Under the pieces are notes generated by a model, which did no database searches, was not told the origin of the DNA, and saw only the letters and a program-made list of their open reading frames with translations. A stretch of 64,000 bases of DNA from the NCBI GenBank assembly GCA_016190245.1, contig JACPQY010000008.1, forward strand, positions 1 through 64,000, given 5' to 3'. This stretch comes from Nitrospirota bacterium (GTDB lineage: Bacteria; JACPQY01). Made by a program: the position numbers and the translations under genes. This document shows, piece after piece, positions 20,250-28,855 of the stretch. The stretch's first letter is position 1, and each line of letters opens with the position of its first letter.

Positions 20250-20540
20250 CTACCGGAATAGTCTGTGCCACCAACGGAGATAGAAAGGCTGAGGCCTGAG
20301 TCGCAGAAAGCCCCACCCGAAGTTCCGATTGTTCACGAAGAACCAGTCCCACGCTTTCATGTAGTCGGCCTCCGACAAGTCGGTATCGTAGCCGCGAGTT
20401 TTCAGGGAAGCCACGAAGAAGGCAGCGACGTCCCTCGCCAACTCTCTGTCCGCCTTCTTCACTAGCTGGTCCAGCGCAAGCCTCAAGTTCGGGTCCCGCT
20501 CCAGTAGCTGGGCAACCTGCCGCCAGTCGGTGAGAACCAT
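20250..20540 (-). CDS. small conserved-looking protein, unknown
   Basis: 96 aa, not recognised. The sequence is helical and rich in charge up to residue 65 (WRQVAQLLERDPNLRLALDQ, KKADRELARDVAAFFVASLK), with a Trp/Phe-rich end (KAWDWFFVNNRNFGWGFLRL, FYLRWWHRLF) that may be membrane-peripheral. GGAGG lies 7 nt before the ATG and 3 nt separate it from the upstream deiminase stop, so it is in that operon. Confidence 0.65.
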   Translation of the reverse strand: MVLTDWRQVAQLLERDPNLRLALDQLVKKADRELARDVAAFFVASLKTRGYDTDLSEADYMKAWDWFFVNNRNFGWGFLRLRPQPFYLRWWHRLFR

Positions 20541-20543
20541 GGC

Positions 20544-21485
20544 CTACCTCCGCCGGGAGACTTCCGCAGCAGACGCGACCTGCTTGGGGTACGTTGCCGT
20601 GATGCAATTCAAGACCCCGCCGTACGCGGCAAGCCGCCTGCAGTCGATTTGATGGTACTCCAGGTCCGGCCTCACCCTTTTCAGGGTCGCCACGGCCGTC
20701 CTGTCCATGCCGACGCCATAGGCGGGGACCAAGACCTTCCTGCCGTTCCTGTAGAAGTTGACGTAATTCCCGGCCGCGCTCGTCAGGCTGTCGGTGACAA
20801 AGCACGGCAGCCTGAGCACGGCTATTCCTGATGGGCCCAGCTTGCCCACCAGACAGTCGAACAGTTCGTTGTGGAAATCCTTCATCTCCTTGTCCTCATC
20901 GTACGATGCCACCATGAGAACATCCTTGTCCAAGAAACGGCAGTAGCCGTCGGCGTGACGGATCGGGTCGCGCTTCTCGTACTCGATAGCGACCAACCTT
21001 ACCCCGAAAGCGGCCTTGAACCAAGCGACCCACCCGGAAGCATCGAGGCCGGTGTTGCAGAGCATGAATTGCTTGGTCACGATGAGAACATCCCTGCCGT
21101 TGTAGACGAAATTGCCGCCTTCGCTGGTGAGGGGCACCCGGCGCAGGGGGAGTTTCAGGCGGCGAGCGATGGCCTCGATTCCTCGTGTGGCGCTCATGGC
21201 GTCGGTGAAGGCGGCGGCGCTTGGCTCCGCGTAGGAGGGTTCGTACTTGGGACACCAGAGGAAGCGAGCGCCCTTCGCCTGGAGGAGGATCGGCGCCCAA
21301 TCGCGGATCCAGAAATCCGTCAGCCAACAGTTCTCCTCGTCCAGGAGCACGACATCCGGCTTGAGCAGGTCAGCAATCTCCCGGAAAGTGTCTTCGAGTC
21401 CGGCTCGCCGCGGTGGCCGCACGAGATACGCCGTTCCCCCCATGAATTCGGCGCTCACAAGCCTACCCAATTGTCTCACGTGCAT
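20544..21485 (-). CDS. agmatine deiminase / peptidyl-arginine-deiminase family protein
   Basis: 313 aa. The guanidine-modifying (PAD_porph-type) catalytic residues are in place: DFWIRDWAPILL, TSEGGNFVYNG, the HxD in PIRHADGYCRF and the nucleophile Cys in AYGGVLNCITATYPKQV. Such enzymes release ammonia from agmatine or arginine-type substrates. The sequence departs from true agmatine deiminases in many places, so substrate is open. I choose the ATG at 21485, preceded by GAGGAAGG. It is part of the leftward operon with the FlhB-like gene upstream and two small genes downstream, an unusual setting for polyamine metabolism. Confidence 0.78.
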   Translation of the reverse strand: MHVRQLGRLVSAEFMGGTAYLVRPPRRAGLEDTFREIADLLKPDVVLLDEENCWLTDFWIRDWAPILLQAKGARFLWCPKYEPSYAEPSAAAFTDAMSATRGIEAIARRLKLPLRRVPLTSEGGNFVYNGRDVLIVTKQFMLCNTGLDASGWVAWFKAAFGVRLVAIEYEKRDPIRHADGYCRFLDKDVLMVASYDEDKEMKDFHNELFDCLVGKLGPSGIAVLRLPCFVTDSLTSAAGNYVNFYRNGRKVLVPAYGVGMDRTAVATLKRVRPDLEYHQIDCRRLAAYGGVLNCITATYPKQVASAAEVSRRR

Positions 21486-21633
21486 CCTGGGCCCTTCCTC
21501 TGACCTTTTACGATCTCCTGAAGGTGGTATCAGGTCCCGGTCGCGGTTCATCAAGCACTCGGTAGCCTGCCTGATCGTAGTCGGCGATAATCGTCGAGTC
21601 CGCTCCCAGACCGGCGGCAATGCCGGGGGCGGA

Positions 21634-22098
21634 CTAGCCGCGTTCATGGGGAAAGAGCGGCAGTTGGCGGCTGTGAACCCGATACACGCGGGCCAAGACC
21701 TTGGCGACTGCCCAGTACAGATTGGCAGGAATGAATGTCCCTCGTGGAGTGGAAACCTCCAGCGCGCGTGCCAAGGGAGTGTCCTCGCAGATCGGCACGC
21801 GGCCGGCCCGGGCGCTTCCGAGGGCTGAATCGTAGGACAGGTTGCCGCAGACGTCGAGTACGACAGGGGCGATCATGAATTCCGGATCGTAGTGGACGCT
21901 GATGGCGAGGGAGACTCCGTCCACAATCAGCACATCTGGAAGGACATGATCGGGGACGTCTACCAGTCCGTCATCGAGGCCCTCCTCCTGTGCAGGACGA
22001 TCTGTAAGGTGAGCATGCGCGCTTCTTGGCAGGGCCGGAACAACACTCCCGGCGGCAAGCACCGCAAGTCCATTCCTGACGAACGTTCTTCGATCCAA
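21634..22098 (-). CDS. Tat-exported FlhB C-terminal-domain-like protein
   Basis: 154 aa. The N-terminus RRTFVRNGLAVLAAGSVVP to AHA is a good Tat signal. After a linker the rest aligns by eye with the cytoplasmic export-switch domain of FlhB/EscU: DVLIVDGVSLAISVHYDPEF, MIAPVV, VPICEDTPLARAL, FIPANLYWAVAKVLARVYRV. The autocleavage NPTH is replaced by DGVS, so no cleavage is expected. FlhB itself is an inner-membrane flagellar/type III component, and no other flagellar gene is present. TTG at 22098 follows GGAAGGAGG by 5 nt and is preferred over ATG 22122. Function unknown. Confidence 0.72.
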   Translation of the reverse strand: MDRRTFVRNGLAVLAAGSVVPALPRSAHAHLTDRPAQEEGLDDGLVDVPDHVLPDVLIVDGVSLAISVHYDPEFMIAPVVLDVCGNLSYDSALGSARAGRVPICEDTPLARALEVSTPRGTFIPANLYWAVAKVLARVYRVHSRQLPLFPHERG

Positions 22099-22118
22099 GA
22101 TGGCCTCCTTCCAGTTCA

Positions 22119-22277
22119 TCATTGCGGGGACCTGCGGGAATATCTGGAGATCCGTTCGAGGCCCTTCTTGATGCGTTCACCCTCGCGCAGGACGTTTTTC
22201 CAGTGGTGAAGAAACCATCTCCAGGGGAAGTCATCTTCCCGAATCCGCTCCACGCTACGGCTTGGTTTCCGTTTCAC
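22119..22277 (-). CDS. 52-codon basic small ORF
   Basis: GTG start; the product begins KRKPSRSVERIREDDFPWRW and ends YSRRSPQ. It is strongly basic and amphipathic (FLHHWKNVLREGERIKKGLE) with no recognised domain. A TAGACT hexamer (22290-22285) lies 7 nt before the GTG and the operator palindrome sits immediately upstream, so it appears to be the first gene of the leftward operon, translated without a Shine-Dalgarno. It ends at 22119, just before the FlhB-like gene. It could instead be a leader peptide. Confidence 0.5.
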   Translation of the reverse strand: MKRKPSRSVERIREDDFPWRWFLHHWKNVLREGERIKKGLERISRYSRRSPQ

Positions 22278-22284
22278 ACGCTTG

Positions 22285-22333
22285 AGTCTATCCCCGGCGC
22301 GTGACAGCCGCTGTCACATCTCCCGCGTATACT
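22285..22333. promoter_or_regulatory. divergent promoter pair around one palindrome (operator 22301-22317)
   Basis: GTGACAGCCGCTGTCAC at 22301-22317 is a perfect 17-bp palindrome about a central C. Each arm provides a GTGACA -35-like hexamer. Rightward, TATACT lies at 22328-22333; leftward, TAGACT lies at 22290-22285; both are separated from their -35 by exactly 21 bp. The spacing is longer than the normal 17 bp, as at activator-dependent promoters. Confidence 0.65.
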
Positions 22334-22355
22334 GACGAGGCATGGAGGGGGGAAC

Positions 22356-24497
22356 ATGAAACGACGCGGGAAAGTCACCTCGGTCCCTGCACCGGAGGCA
22401 AGCCCGTTTGGACCATGCGTGGACGACTACGCCCACAACCTGCTCGTGGGCACTTCGCTCCGGCGTTTGGATGAGGCCGGCCTACGGCGGATTGAGTCCG
22501 TCGAGCCGGTGCTCAGGATGGTCTGTGCGACGACGGCGAGGGTTGCCGGGAGGGGCGCCAAGATCGGGGACTTCACGCGGGAAGACCTCCGGCGACGGCT
22601 GCGCGCTTATCTGCGTGGGTGCAGGAATCAGACGCGACCCCCGGGACCTGCAGATTCGCGGGTGGCGGACAACCTTGGAGTGATAGGGAACCTCTTGGAT
22701 CTGGACGAACACCAGAGGGCGGTGTTTCAGTTCATTCTGGCGCTGCACGATAGCCGCGAGATCAAGGAAATTGTGGAGACCTTCGGTGCCGTCTCGGCTG
22801 TCCGGGCGGCTTCGCTCATCGCGGCTGCCACAACGATATCGAACGATCACGTCATGAGGGCACTGGATCGAGCCGGTGGCCTTCTCGCAAGTGGCTTGGT
22901 GGAGATTGACGCGAAGGGCAGCTACTCCCTCGAGGGCAAGGTTACGCTCAAGCCCGGTGTTCTGGATGAATGTCTTGCGCCCGGCCTTGACCGTGATCGG
23001 CTCATCTCGCGGTTTCTGCCCCCGGCAGGGGTGAGTCAACTTGGCTGGGATGATTTCGAGCACATGCGGGTGCCGGGCCGCACGGCTCGAGACCTGCTCG
23101 CCGGGACTCTCCAGTCTCGGCGTCCGGGGGTGAACGTCCTCTTCTACGGGGAAACCGGAACCGGCAAGACGGAACTGGCGAAGCTGCTGGCTCGAGACAT
23201 TGGCACGACACTGTACGTGGCCGGACGGGCGGATGAAAGCGGGGAGTCTGCCCACGCATGGGAGCGGCTGTCGTCCCTGCTCCTTGGTGAGCGGCTTCTC
23301 CGAGACGGCACATCACTCCTCCTCTTCGATGAAATGGAGGATCTCTTTACATGGGAGTTTCATGGCACCCACCCACGCGGTGTCCCCTCGATGTCGAAAC
23401 AGTGGTTCAATAACCTCCTGGAAAACACCCCCGTTCCCACCATTTGGATCACGAATCTCGTCGAAGGAATCGACCGGGCGTTTCTTCGGCGGTTTTCCTA
23501 CGCCGTGGAATTTCGCCCAATCGGACCCCGGCAGCGCGCCCGGGTGTTGAATCGGCATCTTGGTGAACAGGGTCGAATTCCTCCATCGGACGTAGAGCAG
23601 ATGGCGCAAAAGTTCACCGTCAGCCCAGCTCAACTCCGAAGTGCCGTGGAGTCCGCCCGCTTGATTGCCGGTACTGCTCCTCCAGATCGCGAAACGATTG
23701 AGCACGTGCTCGCGCCGATGCAAAAGATTGTAACGGGCGAGGATCCCGAAAAGCGTCCTGTGTTCGACGCCACCGCGTACCGGATTGACGCCCTGAACAG
23801 TGTTGAGGATCTTGGACGGATCGCGGATCAGCTCACAAGGTGGGAACCGTCGCGAGGAGCCGGGGTCTCAATGTGCCTCTACGGCCCGCCCGGCACGGGG
23901 AAGTCCGAATACGCGAAATATCTCGCGCACCGCATGGGCAGACCCATACTCTACCGGCACGCATCCGACATCCTGGGCCCCTTCTGGGGGCAAACAGAAG
24001 CGATGATCGCGGAGGCCTTCCGCAGGGCGACGGACGAGGATTCGCTCCTCCTTTTCGACGAGGCGGATTCATTCCTCCGCGACCGGCGGTCGGTGATGCA
24101 TTCCTGGGAGACGATCCAGGTGAACGAATTCCTTCAGCAACTCGAATCGTTCCGGGGTGTGGTCGTCTGCACGACCAATCTTTGGCACAACATTGACGAG
24201 GCGGCGCTCCGGCGTTTCATTTTCAAGGCCGAATTCCGCTACCTCCGGCTGGAGCAGGGTGTGGCGCTATTCCGCAGCAGTTTCTCCCCCTACCTTGACC
24301 GGCCGCCCTCGGAGGATGACGTTGGGATGGTGTGCTCTGCCCTCGCCGGTATCGGCAACCTCGCTCCCGGCGATTTCGCAGCGGTCAGCCGACGCTGGCG
24401 GGCTATGGGAAATCGCTCGACCGCCCGCGAGCTGGTTCAGGCTCTCGTGAGCGAGGCACGTGCAAAGCCCGGCGCCGCCGGACCGATTGGGTTTTAG
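22356..24497 (+). CDS. tandem AAA+ ATPase
   Basis: 713 aa, cytoplasmic. An N-terminal helical region (1-240) is followed by two AAA+ modules. Module 1 has Walker A GETGTGKT at about 265-272 and Walker [12 protein letters not shown] at about 325. Module 2 has Walker A GPPGTGKS at about 510-517, Walker [11 protein letters not shown] near 568 and a sensor-1-like [11 protein letters not shown]. Both modules look catalytically complete, as in unfoldase or remodelling ATPases. GGAGGGGGGAAC supports the ATG at 22356. It has the WYL palindrome 38 bp upstream and converges with the Tat/metallophosphoesterase/zinc-finger operon, stop codons touching at 24494-24497. No known protease subunit is adjacent. 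Confidence 0.85.
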   Translation: MKRRGKVTSVPAPEASPFGPCVDDYAHNLLVGTSLRRLDEAGLRRIESVEPVLRMVCATTARVAGRGAKIGDFTREDLRRRLRAYLRGCRNQTRPPGPADSRVADNLGVIGNLLDLDEHQRAVFQFILALHDSREIKEIVETFGAVSAVRAASLIAAATTISNDHVMRALDRAGGLLASGLVEIDAKGSYSLEGKVTLKPGVLDECLAPGLDRDRLISRFLPPAGVSQLGWDDFEHMRVPGRTARDLLAGTLQSRRPGVNVLFYGETGTGKTELAKLLARDIGTTLYVAGRADESGESAHAWERLSSLLLGERLLRDGTSLLLFDEMEDLFTWEFHGTHPRGVPSMSKQWFNNLLENTPVPTIWITNLVEGIDRAFLRRFSYAVEFRPIGPRQRARVLNRHLGEQGRIPPSDVEQMAQKFTVSPAQLRSAVESARLIAGTAPPDRETIEHVLAPMQKIVTGEDPEKRPVFDATAYRIDALNSVEDLGRIADQLTRWEPSRGAGVSMCLYGPPGTGKSEYAKYLAHRMGRPILYRHASDILGPFWGQTEAMIAEAFRRATDEDSLLLFDEADSFLRDRRSVMHSWETIQVNEFLQQLESFRGVVVCTTNLWHNIDEAALRRFIFKAEFRYLRLEQGVALFRSSFSPYLDRPPSEDDVGMVCSALAGIGNLAPGDFAAVSRRWRAMGNRSTARELVQALVSEARAKPGAAGPIGF

Positions 24498-25009
24498 CGA
24501 CGATATTGCGCGTCAAGCGAGCGAAGATAGCACACCGCGCCGACGGTCGAGGCAAGCAGATTGGCCAGGAAACGTCCGAATCTCCCGAAGAGGAACGAGG
24601 CGGACGGTCCGTCTGTCTCGTCGCTCCGATCCAAGGGGAATGCCACGATCGACACGCCTCTGCCGAGGAGGTAGTCGCCGGCGATGCCGATGCGGTTCAT
24701 GCACTCGATAGCTTTCCACTTCGTTGAAAACGCCCCGTGCCAGGTTACATGCCCCCTCCGCTCGGTCTGAATCAGATAGATCTCCTTCGGGTACCGGCTG
24801 CACGCTTCGGGAGAGTCCCCGGCGGGGCTTTTGTTCAGGATTCTCCGCTTGTCCCGGCTTCCGGTCGCTTCGGCGACAATGTCAGCGCAAAGCTCTACGC
24901 ATTCATCGCAGATGCAGACGCCGGGACCGGCGATGAGCTTGCGAACCTCGTGCTGTCCTTTGCCGCACCAGGAACAAACCGGCAGGCCTGACTCAGCTTC
25001 GCTGGACAT
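24494..25009 (-). CDS. ClpX-type C4 zinc-finger protein
   Basis: 171 aa. The first 45 residues are a ClpX N-terminal zinc finger: [20 protein letters not shown], then [14 protein letters not shown], with all four Cys. In ClpX this domain binds substrates and adaptors. The AAA+ part is missing here; the remainder ([34 protein letters not shown]) is unrelated. It overlaps the metallophosphoesterase end by 17 bp and is the last gene of that operon. It might present substrates to the convergently encoded tandem AAA+ protein, an inference from its domain and location. Confidence 0.78.
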   Translation of the reverse strand: MSSEAESGLPVCSWCGKGQHEVRKLIAGPGVCICDECVELCADIVAEATGSRDKRRILNKSPAGDSPEACSRYPKEIYLIQTERRGHVTWHGAFSTKWKAIECMNRIGIAGDYLLGRGVSIVAFPLDRSDETDGPSASFLFGRFGRFLANLLASTVGAVCYLRSLDAQYRR

Positions 25010-25745
25010 CGCTTTCGGCGGGAGCGTCCAAGAGCGTGCCCTGCGGCCCGGGGTTGATGATGAGGGTGTCGCCGATTGTATCGGTTGCGCCGAAACGGTC
25101 GTGGAAGTGGCCGCAGATGACGATGCGGGGTTTCAGGACTTCGGCGATGTTCCGGACGATCCGACTGCCCTGTGCTCGTCCCCCGGAATGGCCTTGGAAT
25201 TGTCCGTTCTCGTAGATTGGCTCATGACCGCACCCTCCGCCTGGTCCTGCGATGCCGTCCTGGCATCGGTCGGTGCTTCGGGTGCAGGCCGTCCGGTGGC
25301 CGCAGCACGCCGTGCCTGCCGGGGGGTAGTGGGACACGAGAATCAGGGGCAGCGACAGGTTGAGTTGACTCCGAATGAGGTGCAAATACGTGTCCATGGC
25401 TTCGAGGTCCTCTTCGTGGTGTGGGCTGAGGTCGTCGGTGCCGTCAATTCCGGCGATCTGAACACCGGCCACCTTCACAACCTTGCAGCCGATCCAATGG
25501 CAGCCTGGGTAAAACGCTTCGATACGCTTACACATTTTCGGTGACTCATGATTCCCCGCGATGAAGTAGACGGGGATCCCAGCGTCGGCGATGAGGCGCC
25601 ATGAATCCTCCCGACTCTCTTCGAACACCGCAAAATCTCCGCCGCAAACCAAACACTCGACCTTCTTTTCCTGAGCCAGGGAAGCGATCTTCCTTGCTGA
25701 CCCTGCCGAGCCGTGATGATCGGTGAAGGCCACGAAACTCGTCAT
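24993..25745 (-). CDS. calcineurin-like metallophosphoesterase
   Basis: 250 aa from the ATG at 25745. The dinuclear metal site is visible: [34 protein letters not shown] and [10 protein letters not shown], in family order. Substrates of this fold range from phosphoproteins to nucleotides and cannot be predicted. A cysteine-rich insertion ([18 protein letters not shown], then GGGCGHEP) between the fourth and fifth motifs is unusual. It is coupled by ATGA to the Tat-exported protein upstream and overlaps the zinc-finger gene downstream. Confidence 0.85.
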   Translation of the reverse strand: MTSFVAFTDHHGSAGSARKIASLAQEKKVECLVCGGDFAVFEESREDSWRLIADAGIPVYFIAGNHESPKMCKRIEAFYPGCHWIGCKVVKVAGVQIAGIDGTDDLSPHHEEDLEAMDTYLHLIRSQLNLSLPLILVSHYPPAGTACCGHRTACTRSTDRCQDGIAGPGGGCGHEPIYENGQFQGHSGGRAQGSRIVRNIAEVLKPRIVICGHFHDRFGATDTIGDTLIINPGPQGTLLDAPAESDVQRS

Positions 25746-27577
25746 GTCGACACCTGAATCCTTGTTCCATACGACCGGACGCACAACGCCGCGCCCACGA
25801 TGGAAATCAGCGGGTCAAGTTCGTCCATGAGCTGGCGGCCGTGATCAGCTGCCTCAGGGGAGTTCAGTTGCTCGTACAGTACTTGTCCATGGACCTCGTC
25901 GGGACTCTGGCGGAAATGTGTAAGGGCTGCGAGAGTACCTTGCTGCCCGGTTTCCAAGAGCCAGGTAAATGCCGCCGCGCGCGCTCTGGCATCGTGGCAC
26001 GAATCGAGCCCATGCGAGATCTCAGCCGCCCATGCAGGCGTACCCCAGCGGCCGCACAGAAGACGTCCCCATGTTGCTTCGGGTTCGGTGGAGATCCCCT
26101 GCCAACCACCGAATAGTTCGAGGATGTTGCGGGGGACGACATCGGGGCGGAAGAAAAACACGTGTTCTGCAAGAGAAAGACGGTCTTCCCCTGATGCCGT
26201 AGCTATCCAGTCGCTAAGATCCGGCTTGAGTCCTGTCACTTGGTTCCACCAGAGAGGCTGAAGCCCTCCGGATTCTCGCAGGCGGTCATAGCTCAGGTCA
26301 TGCAGCCATTGACGGCCTGCCACGGAACAGGCGAGACGTTTCATCATCCACCAATCCCAACCCTCATGCCCCACCTCCCTATGGAGTTTCCGGATGGCGG
26401 AACGGAGGGAGTTCTGGTCCAACAGGTAGCCCAGCGTGAAAACGGCTTCCAACCTATCTTGGGCCGGCGCTGCCCGGGCGACGCGGACAAAGTCATCCGG
26501 AGCGAACCGTTCGCCCTGACTGATGAGCCAGCGCCCAACACGTGCGATTGCATCCGTCCCCCCATTCGTCCATCGCTCGGGGTGAGGATCCGCGAGCGCG
26601 CGGTCGAGTTTTCGTCGGGTCTCACGCGGGTCGAGAGAGATTGAACCGCCCCGAGGCCCATGCCCGAGCAATTTCCCAGCCGCCATGAGGACTGCGACAG
26701 GGCTACGCGAGTGCTGATACACGTCCAGCAGCAAATGGGCGCACCTGCAACAGTTCGCGACTGCCTCGCCGGATACGGTGGGCCGCCGGGCGGAAGGATG
26801 GACGACTTCCGGACTGTGCCAGCCGCCGGGGGGAGAGAGAAGGAAGAGCGCTTCTTCCGGGTGGCTGGCAGTTGCGATGAGTCTGTGGAATTCGGCGTCC
26901 CATGGGGTGGGCGGCCAGTCGAAGAACGCGAGCAGGATTTCGGTTTGGATTCTCTCATCCACATCCGAAAAGCGGGGGCCGAGTACTGGCATTATCTCCT
27001 CCGGGGGGAAACTTGAAAGAAAGCCGGGCCAGAGGTCATCCACCGGCCAAGTCTCGCTATTAGCGATCGCATGCAAACAGTAGTGTCGGTATTCGGGGGA
27101 GACCTCGAACAGCTTGGATCGCGCGTACCAGTCGCCATTGTTTGCGCGGTCCCGCAAAAGGGCCAAGCACCTCGGGGTGGCGGGTAATGGGCAATCCCAG
27201 AAATCGTAATCGAAATTCAACAGTGAGTCCTTCATGGAGAGTTGCTTCTCAATCCAATTCGGCTCAAGCCTTGCTCTTGCGACTGAAAGGGCGCGCATGT
27301 AATTGGCAGCCTCGGCGCACGGAGGCGGCAATCGAAGGTTCTTGATCCATTCGAGGGCCTTGGGACTCCCGCTCCGGCCGAGCGCATCTATCACGACGGG
27401 GTCCATGGGGCCGCCCCGGCACTCCCATTTCAGAAGGATGCTGGTGGCGCGATCAAGTGACACCCTGGTGTCTCCAGGCATCGTTGCCGGCTCTCGCCAT
27501 GGAGCCCGCAGCACGGGGCGGGCGAGGAGTCCAGCTGTGGCGACCCCCGCGGTGCAGATGAATTCCCTTCGTCTCAT
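25742..27577 (-). CDS. Tat-exported 611-aa protein, unknown
   Basis: The start MRRREFICTAGVATAGLLA is a twin-arginine signal (RRREFI), so a folded periplasmic protein is expected. The rest has no family I recognise; it is alpha-helical, Trp-rich, with HEAT-like helix pairs (PKALEWIKNL, DRLEAVFTLGYLLDQNSL, ALTHFRQSPDEV). Shine-Dalgarno CAGGAGG is 5 nt from ATG. It heads an operon with a metallophosphoesterase and a ClpX-type zinc-finger protein and has the WYL palindrome 37 bp upstream. Confidence 0.7.
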   Translation of the reverse strand: MRRREFICTAGVATAGLLARPVLRAPWREPATMPGDTRVSLDRATSILLKWECRGGPMDPVVIDALGRSGSPKALEWIKNLRLPPPCAEAANYMRALSVARARLEPNWIEKQLSMKDSLLNFDYDFWDCPLPATPRCLALLRDRANNGDWYARSKLFEVSPEYRHYCLHAIANSETWPVDDLWPGFLSSFPPEEIMPVLGPRFSDVDERIQTEILLAFFDWPPTPWDAEFHRLIATASHPEEALFLLSPPGGWHSPEVVHPSARRPTVSGEAVANCCRCAHLLLDVYQHSRSPVAVLMAAGKLLGHGPRGGSISLDPRETRRKLDRALADPHPERWTNGGTDAIARVGRWLISQGERFAPDDFVRVARAAPAQDRLEAVFTLGYLLDQNSLRSAIRKLHREVGHEGWDWWMMKRLACSVAGRQWLHDLSYDRLRESGGLQPLWWNQVTGLKPDLSDWIATASGEDRLSLAEHVFFFRPDVVPRNILELFGGWQGISTEPEATWGRLLCGRWGTPAWAAEISHGLDSCHDARARAAAFTWLLETGQQGTLAALTHFRQSPDEVHGQVLYEQLNSPEAADHGRQLMDELDPLISIVGAALCVRSYGTRIQVST

Positions 27578-27597
27578 GGGTACCTCCTGAAGTCGCT

Positions 27598-27630
27598 ATG
27601 GTACCGGCAGGGGTGGACAGCCGCTGTCAC
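27598..27630 (-). promoter_or_regulatory. third palindrome-embedded promoter, Tat operon
   Basis: The palindrome at 27614-27630 (centre 27622) matches 22301-22317 except in its outermost two bases. On the minus strand GTGACA (27630-27625), a 21-bp spacer and TACCAT (27603-27598) repeat the geometry of the two promoters at 22.3 kb to the base. Confidence 0.6.
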
Positions 27631-27754
27631 AGCCGTCCATCATCTTGGAGGGGTGCGGAAGTTCGGCAGTAACAGAGGACGGGAGAGCACGGAGCTCTCT
27701 GAAGCAGCCTGAGATCACCGGAGGCCCGCGAGGGCCGACGTGCGCAATCTGAGT

Positions 27755-28240
27755 CTACGGCGTCCCTTTCGTGGGCGGGCGCAGGAGCCAGCGGGGGACT
27801 TCGCGGCAGTAGGTTTCGTAGTCGGCGCCGAACTGCCGGCGAAGGTGGGGTTCTTCGTAGAGGAGGACGAAGAGATTGAAGGCGACGGCGAGGGCGGCGG
27901 CCCAGATGAGGATGGGGAGCGAGCCGAAAACGAAGGACTCAGAGGCGACGGTGATGAGGACGCTGAGGTACATCGGGTTGCGCACGCAGCGGTAGAGTCC
28001 GCCTCGGACGAGGAACTTGGGGGGATCGATCGGGACGAGCGTGCCGCGCCCTTTGCGCGCGAAGTCCGCAATGCACCAAATGAGACCGGCCGCGCCGATG
28101 AGCAACGCCGGCAGGGCGGCATAGCGGCCGAAGCCCGGGTCGAAGCGGCCCCAACCTGCGCGCAGGAGCAACCACGGTGCGATGATCGTCGTGGTTCCGG
28201 GAACCGCGAGCGCCGCAACGATCGCCCGAAGGTACAGCAT
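27755..28240 (-). CDS. isoprenylcysteine carboxyl methyltransferase-like membrane protein
   Basis: 161 aa with about four membrane segments (VAALAVPGTTTIIAPWLLL, AALPALLIGAAGLIWCIADF, LITVASESFVFGS, LAVAFNLFVLLYEEP). The ICMT/PEMT-family C-terminal motif is present: GGLYRCVRNPMYLSVL with RNPxY and EEPHLRRQFGADYETYCREV. These enzymes methylate lipids or prenyl cysteines using SAM; bacterial members mostly have no known substrate. It stands alone after the WYL-linked region. Confidence 0.8.
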   Translation of the reverse strand: MLYLRAIVAALAVPGTTTIIAPWLLLRAGWGRFDPGFGRYAALPALLIGAAGLIWCIADFARKGRGTLVPIDPPKFLVRGGLYRCVRNPMYLSVLITVASESFVFGSLPILIWAAALAVAFNLFVLLYEEPHLRRQFGADYETYCREVPRWLLRPPTKGTP

Positions 28241-28255
28241 CGGTTCTACCAGCGT

Positions 28256-28347
28256 GATGACGCGGGCTGAAGCCCGCGGCTACCGGGAACGAGAATCCGA
28301 GGTAGGCGCACCCGTGGAACGGGGCACAGCAGGCCTTGAGCCTGCGG
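28256..28347 (+). repeat. interspersed repeat A, copy 2 (short form)
   Basis: About 92 bp. It matches the repeats at 3491-3628 and 61365-61496 but lacks their 45-bp internal hairpin block; here the stem is GCGGGCTGAAGCCCGC at 28262-28277. The shared end reads AGGTAGGCGCACCCGTGGAA and GGCACAGCAGGC. Confidence 0.8.
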
Positions 28348-28525
28348 GCCTTTCGCCCCAGGTGCCCGCCTTGGCGGACACCATAGCCCTCTTCCTACCG
28401 CGGGCGGGGCTCCGGCGCAAGCCCACGAAACGCCGCGACGGCGGCCTGCCGCCTACGCGCCCGGATTGAAGGCGTCGACGGCAAACCCCACGTTAGAGGC
28501 GGGCCGTGAGCCCCGCCCCCCGGGT

Positions 28526-28855
28526 TCAGCCAGAACGGCGGCCTTGATGACGGAGCTGTCGGCGAAGGCTCTCGTCACGCTGCCCGCGGGCATCGAACAT
28601 TCGTTGGAGGGCCCCCGGGCGTGGCACGATCGGCTGGGGACCGGCTCGGTGGTCGGCGGTGGCGGGCGAGATCGCGCCTTGACCGATCAACTCCGCGATC
28701 TGATCATCGAGGGTCCGAGGTTTCTCGTACGGAAGGACCTGGTCGACGGGTTGGTCGCGCTCAGGGATGACGGCTTGGCGCTCCTGCTTGACGGTCGCCA
28801 CGTCCTCGCTTGGTTTCGGCTTGGCCGCGCAGATGGAATAGTGCGCCCCCATCAC
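28526..28855 (-). CDS. degenerate Phd-like antitoxin (possible)
   Basis: The 109-aa frame contains AAKPKPSEDVATVKQERQAV and IPERDQPVDQVLPYEKPRTL, then DDQIAELIGQGAISPAT, which resembles the Phd/VapB antitoxin pattern (ERxxPVAxxxPY followed by a LIxxG helix). No toxin follows and the C-terminal part is Arg/Gln-rich, so it is probably a decaying orphan antitoxin. The opposite-strand frame at 28466-29236 has no recognisable domain and is not called. Confidence 0.4.
   Translation of the reverse strand: MMGAHYSICAAKPKPSEDVATVKQERQAVIPERDQPVDQVLPYEKPRTLDDQIAELIGQGAISPATADHRAGPQPIVPRPGALQRMFDARGQRDESLRRQLRHQGRRSG

Noticed and set aside
15305-27577. BREX, CBASS or another named defence system
   Set aside because: A WYL regulator and a nuclease are present, but no BrxC/PglZ, nucleotide cyclase or other marker of a named system is seen.
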